Below are positions 1 through 64,000 of a stretch of 64,000 bases of DNA, piece by piece. The position numbers and the translations under genes were made by a program. The DNA lies in NCBI RefSeq assembly GCF_040939455.1, contig NC_134120.1:17226501-17290500 (forward strand). The letters are read 5' to 3'. The notes under the pieces were generated by a model. The model saw only the letters and a list, made by a program, of their open reading frames with translations. It was not told the DNA's origin and ran no database searches. The stretch comes from Microcebus murinus. Taxonomy: Eukaryota; Chordata; Mammalia; Primates; Cheirogaleidae. Positions within the stretch are counted from its first letter, which is position 1, and each line of letters opens with the position of its first letter.

Positions 1-60987
<60,987 letters not shown>

Positions 60988-61054
60988 AGTTCCTATAATT
61001 TCACCAGCAACAAAACCTACTGACCTTATCAGGGCTTACATTTGTAAGGAACAT

Positions 61055-61260
61055 CTTTACAAACCTCCTTTACAATCATTATCTTATATGACCCTTAGAA
61101 TTACTGCAGGGGATAGATAGGCTGTATTACTACTCTACTTAATGGACAGGAAACTGACACAAATAAGGATTTTATCAACTGCTCAAAGTCATGTGTCCAG
61201 GAAATGATAAAGCTAGGACTAAAATCCCTAGTCTTATAATTTGTAACAGAATTGTTCTTT
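61055..61260 (-). repeat. MIR SINE
   Basis: ATTATCTTATATGACCCTTA, GACAGGAAACTGACACAAAT and CTGCTCAAAGTCATGTGTCC are a decayed reverse MIR. Confidence 0.65.
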
Positions 61261-61522
61261 CTACTACTTTCAATATTTGCTAAAAGTCCATCCTATATTG
61301 TCAGAAAACCTCCCGAGAAGACACAAGTAATTCTTCATTCTTCAATGGCTTGGTTTTAATTTTATTTTTCTTTAAAGAAAACAATGAAGTTGTTTGTGTA
61401 AAGCCTTGAAGTTAGAACAAATCCTAGCTGAATTTAACATGATTTGCTATAATATTTAACATTATATAACATTAGCACTACAGTAATAGCCAAGAAAAGT
61501 CCAAGAAAGAACAATGGAAACG

Positions 61523-61898
<376 letters not shown>

Positions 61899-62100
61899 TG
61901 GAGACCAGCCCTTTAGTCCTATTATCTATTAAAACAAACTAAAGCTATATAAGTTAAAACAATACAATATTAATCCATGAATTGATAGACAAATCAGGAA
62001 GTTTGGAAACAGATTCCAATAATTTAGGAATATAGTACATTATCAAGGCACAACAACAAATGAATTATTCAATAAATGGCATCAAGAACTATCCTACCTA
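61899..62100 (+). repeat. L1 LINE ORF2 3' part, left piece
   Basis: AATAAATGGCATCAAGAACT and GAATTGATAGACAAATCAGG follow the L1 ORF2 end. It resumes at 62451 after an Alu. Confidence 0.6.
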
Positions 62101-62434
<334 letters not shown>

Positions 62435-62450
62435 AAGAACTATCCTACCT

Positions 62451-62840
62451 GGAATAAAAATAAAGTTGGATCTACATCTCACAATTTATACAAAATAAAT
62501 TCCAGATTAAAGATTCAAAGGTATATAAGATAAAATCATACAAAATGGGGAAAGGAAAATTTTTAAAAATTTTCAGCTTATGGTAAACCCTTTTAAAACA
62601 TGTCACAATTATTTTAGAAACCATAAATAATTTGATTATGAAAATTGAAAACTGTTTACAACAATAAGTACCCAAAAAAATCATTCTGGTGGGTTGTAGT
62701 ATCTCAGTATTGTTTTAATATGATGATTAATGAAGCTAAGCACCTTCCTATAAATTTACTGGCCATCTGGCTTTTCTCTTTTATAAAATATTTGTCTGTT
62801 TTCCTATTGGATTGTCTGTATTTGTCTTCTTGATTTGTAG
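62451..62840 (+). repeat. L1 LINE ORF2 3' part, right piece
   Basis: TTCCAGATTAAAGATTCAAA and ATAAGATAAAATCATACAAA continue the L1 ORF2 end; the last 150 bp are less certain. Confidence 0.55.
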
Positions 62841-62989
62841 GGTTTTTTTAAATAATACTGAACAATCCTTCATATTATGTGTATATTGTAACTATCTTCT
62901 CTCACTATGTGGGTTGCCTTTTCACTCTTACATATGCATTTTAAAAAGAAAGAAGAAAAGGCTACCCACATAATTATAAAAGGCTTATA

Positions 62990-63150
62990 ATGGACACACA
63001 AGAAACCGGTACTAGATGCTACTACTACCTCTAAGAGGGACAGGGAAGCGCCAGGGAAAAAGGTATGCAGGAGGCACACTTTTCACTGTATCCTCTTGCA
63101 CTATCTTTTATTACTATTTGCACGTATTTTAAATTTTAAGACAAAGGAAG
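62990..63150 (+). repeat. L1M-type LINE 3' terminus
   Basis: AAGAAACCGGTACTAGATGC, ACCTCTAAGAGGGACAGGGA and CACTTTTCACTGTATCCTCT are the L1M 3' end. Unique DNA follows to 63355. Confidence 0.65.
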
Positions 63151-63359
63151 GACCCTGTTGTAGCCTGTTCTAACCAAGCAACTGCTAGCTTTTCCTCTCC
63201 AAACTTATTCTAAAATAGTAGCAGTGACAAGGAAAGGTTAAGATGCTTCTTCCCTGATCAAGTCCTTCCACCGTATGGCCCAGTCCCCTGCCCTGTAGGC
63301 TCAAGAAACCAGTCCACTCCATGTTCTAGGCACGGAGTGAGGCAATACAACAGAGTAAT

Positions 63360-63501
63360 AATGAGAGCAGCTGCTGTAATCAGACTACCAGAGCTGTAAC
63401 TCAGCCAACTCCACTAATACTTGTACAACCTTTGTGAAGTTATCGGTCCCCCCTGCCTCAGTTTCCTCATTTGTAAAATAGGGAAAGTAACAATTCCTAC
63501 C
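63360..63501 (+). repeat. MIR SINE, cut by an LTR
   Basis: GACTACCAGAGCTGTAACTC, CCTGCCTCAGTTTCCTCATT and TGTAAAATAGGGAAAGTAAC are MIR. It stops at CCTACC, where the LTR is inserted. Confidence 0.8.
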
Positions 63502-63991
63502 ATGGTAAGCAGACTCTAAGATGGTCCCACCAGAATCCCAAATCCTGGTATTCATACCCATGTGTAATTCTCCCCCCCTCTCTTGAGTGCAGGCTGGATT
63601 TTGTGACTGTTTCAGAGAATAGAATGCAGCAGACTTGACAAGATCTCAATTCTAAGATTAGGTAGGTCTTGGGTACACCTTCTCTTGCTTACTTACTCAG
63701 AGGAAGAACAACAAGGAACTAACGTCTCCAGCCAACAGTGAGTGGGTCCCAAGGCCTGACAATGCCACATGTGGGAGTTTGGAGGCAGATTCTCCCTGAG
63801 TTGAGCCTGGAGATGAGACTGCAATTCTGGCAGACACGTTGATTGCAGCCTTGTTAGATATCCTGAGCTACAGGTACCCAGCTAAGCCATGCACAGATTT
63901 CTGACTCATAGAAAATAGGTGGTAATTCATATTTGTTGTTTTAAATCTCTAAGTTTGAGAGTAATTTGTTATGCAGGTTTAAATAACTAAT
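63502..63991 (+). mobile_element. Solo LTR, ERVL-MaLR type (MLT1-like)
   Basis: About 490 bp: TGGTAAGCAGACTCTAAGAT near the start; AATCCTGGTATTCATACCCA; CCAGCTAAGCCATGCACAG; TTGTTGTTTTAAATCTCTAA near the end. A 5-bp ctacc flanks both sides (63497-63501, 63992-63996), as ERVL integration makes. No internal viral genes are present; only the LTR is seen. The subfamily name is tentative. Confidence 0.7.
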
Positions 63992-64000
63992 CTACCTATC

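Noticed and set aside
63502..63991. Possible endogenous retrovirus with genes
   Set aside because: Only an LTR-like segment is visible, flanked by a 5-bp duplication; no internal coding region occurs in the window.

Overview
The window is a stretch of primate nuclear DNA, almost certainly from a strepsirrhine (lemur or relative). Its dominant repeat is an Alu whose mid-element linker carries the motif AATTGGCCAACTAAT followed by a TA-rich run. That form fits the lemur-type Alu (AluL-like) lineage and not human AluY or AluS. At least 13 copies have it, several with perfect target-site duplications and long A tails. The DNA is AT-rich, has no CpG island and no bacterial-style gene organisation.

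One gene is present: WDR7 (Rabconnectin-3 beta), on the minus strand, running through the whole window. Nine consecutive coding exons were placed (60024 down to 924). Together they give 2131 nt of coding sequence in one uninterrupted frame, with AG acceptors and GT donors throughout. They encode about 710 residues, roughly residues 240-949 of a protein of about 1490 in human: the later part of the N-terminal WD40 region, the following helical segment, and the start of the acidic and proline/serine-rich linker. Neither the start codon nor the C-terminal WD40 repeats are included. WDR7 partners DMXL2 (Rabconnectin-3 alpha) in regulating the V-ATPase, notably on synaptic vesicles.

Layout along the plus strand: exon 924-1012; exon 2318-3087 (the longest, 770 nt); a 22.8-kb intron full of old L2, MIR, MER and HAL1 remnants; exon 25915-26129; a 10.6-kb intron with three lemur-type Alus, L1M pieces and a HAL1 copy; exon 36724-36919; a 19.1-kb intron with a MER1-like element, three young hAT MITEs and most of the Alus; then five closely spaced exons between 56023 and 60024. 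From 60025 to 64000 lies the upstream intron, with Alus, L1, MIR and an ERVL-MaLR-type LTR.

No second gene, RNA gene, CRISPR array or novel molecular system is visible. The more interesting observations concern genome dynamics: three copies of a hAT MITE family with CpG-decayed target duplications, a 27-bp exact fragment of a HAL1 copied about 1.2 kb away into a duplicated target, inverted Alu pairs flanking a block of five exons, and long UG runs in the pre-mRNA. Repeat family names rest on recognition of remembered consensus sequences, not on a database search.
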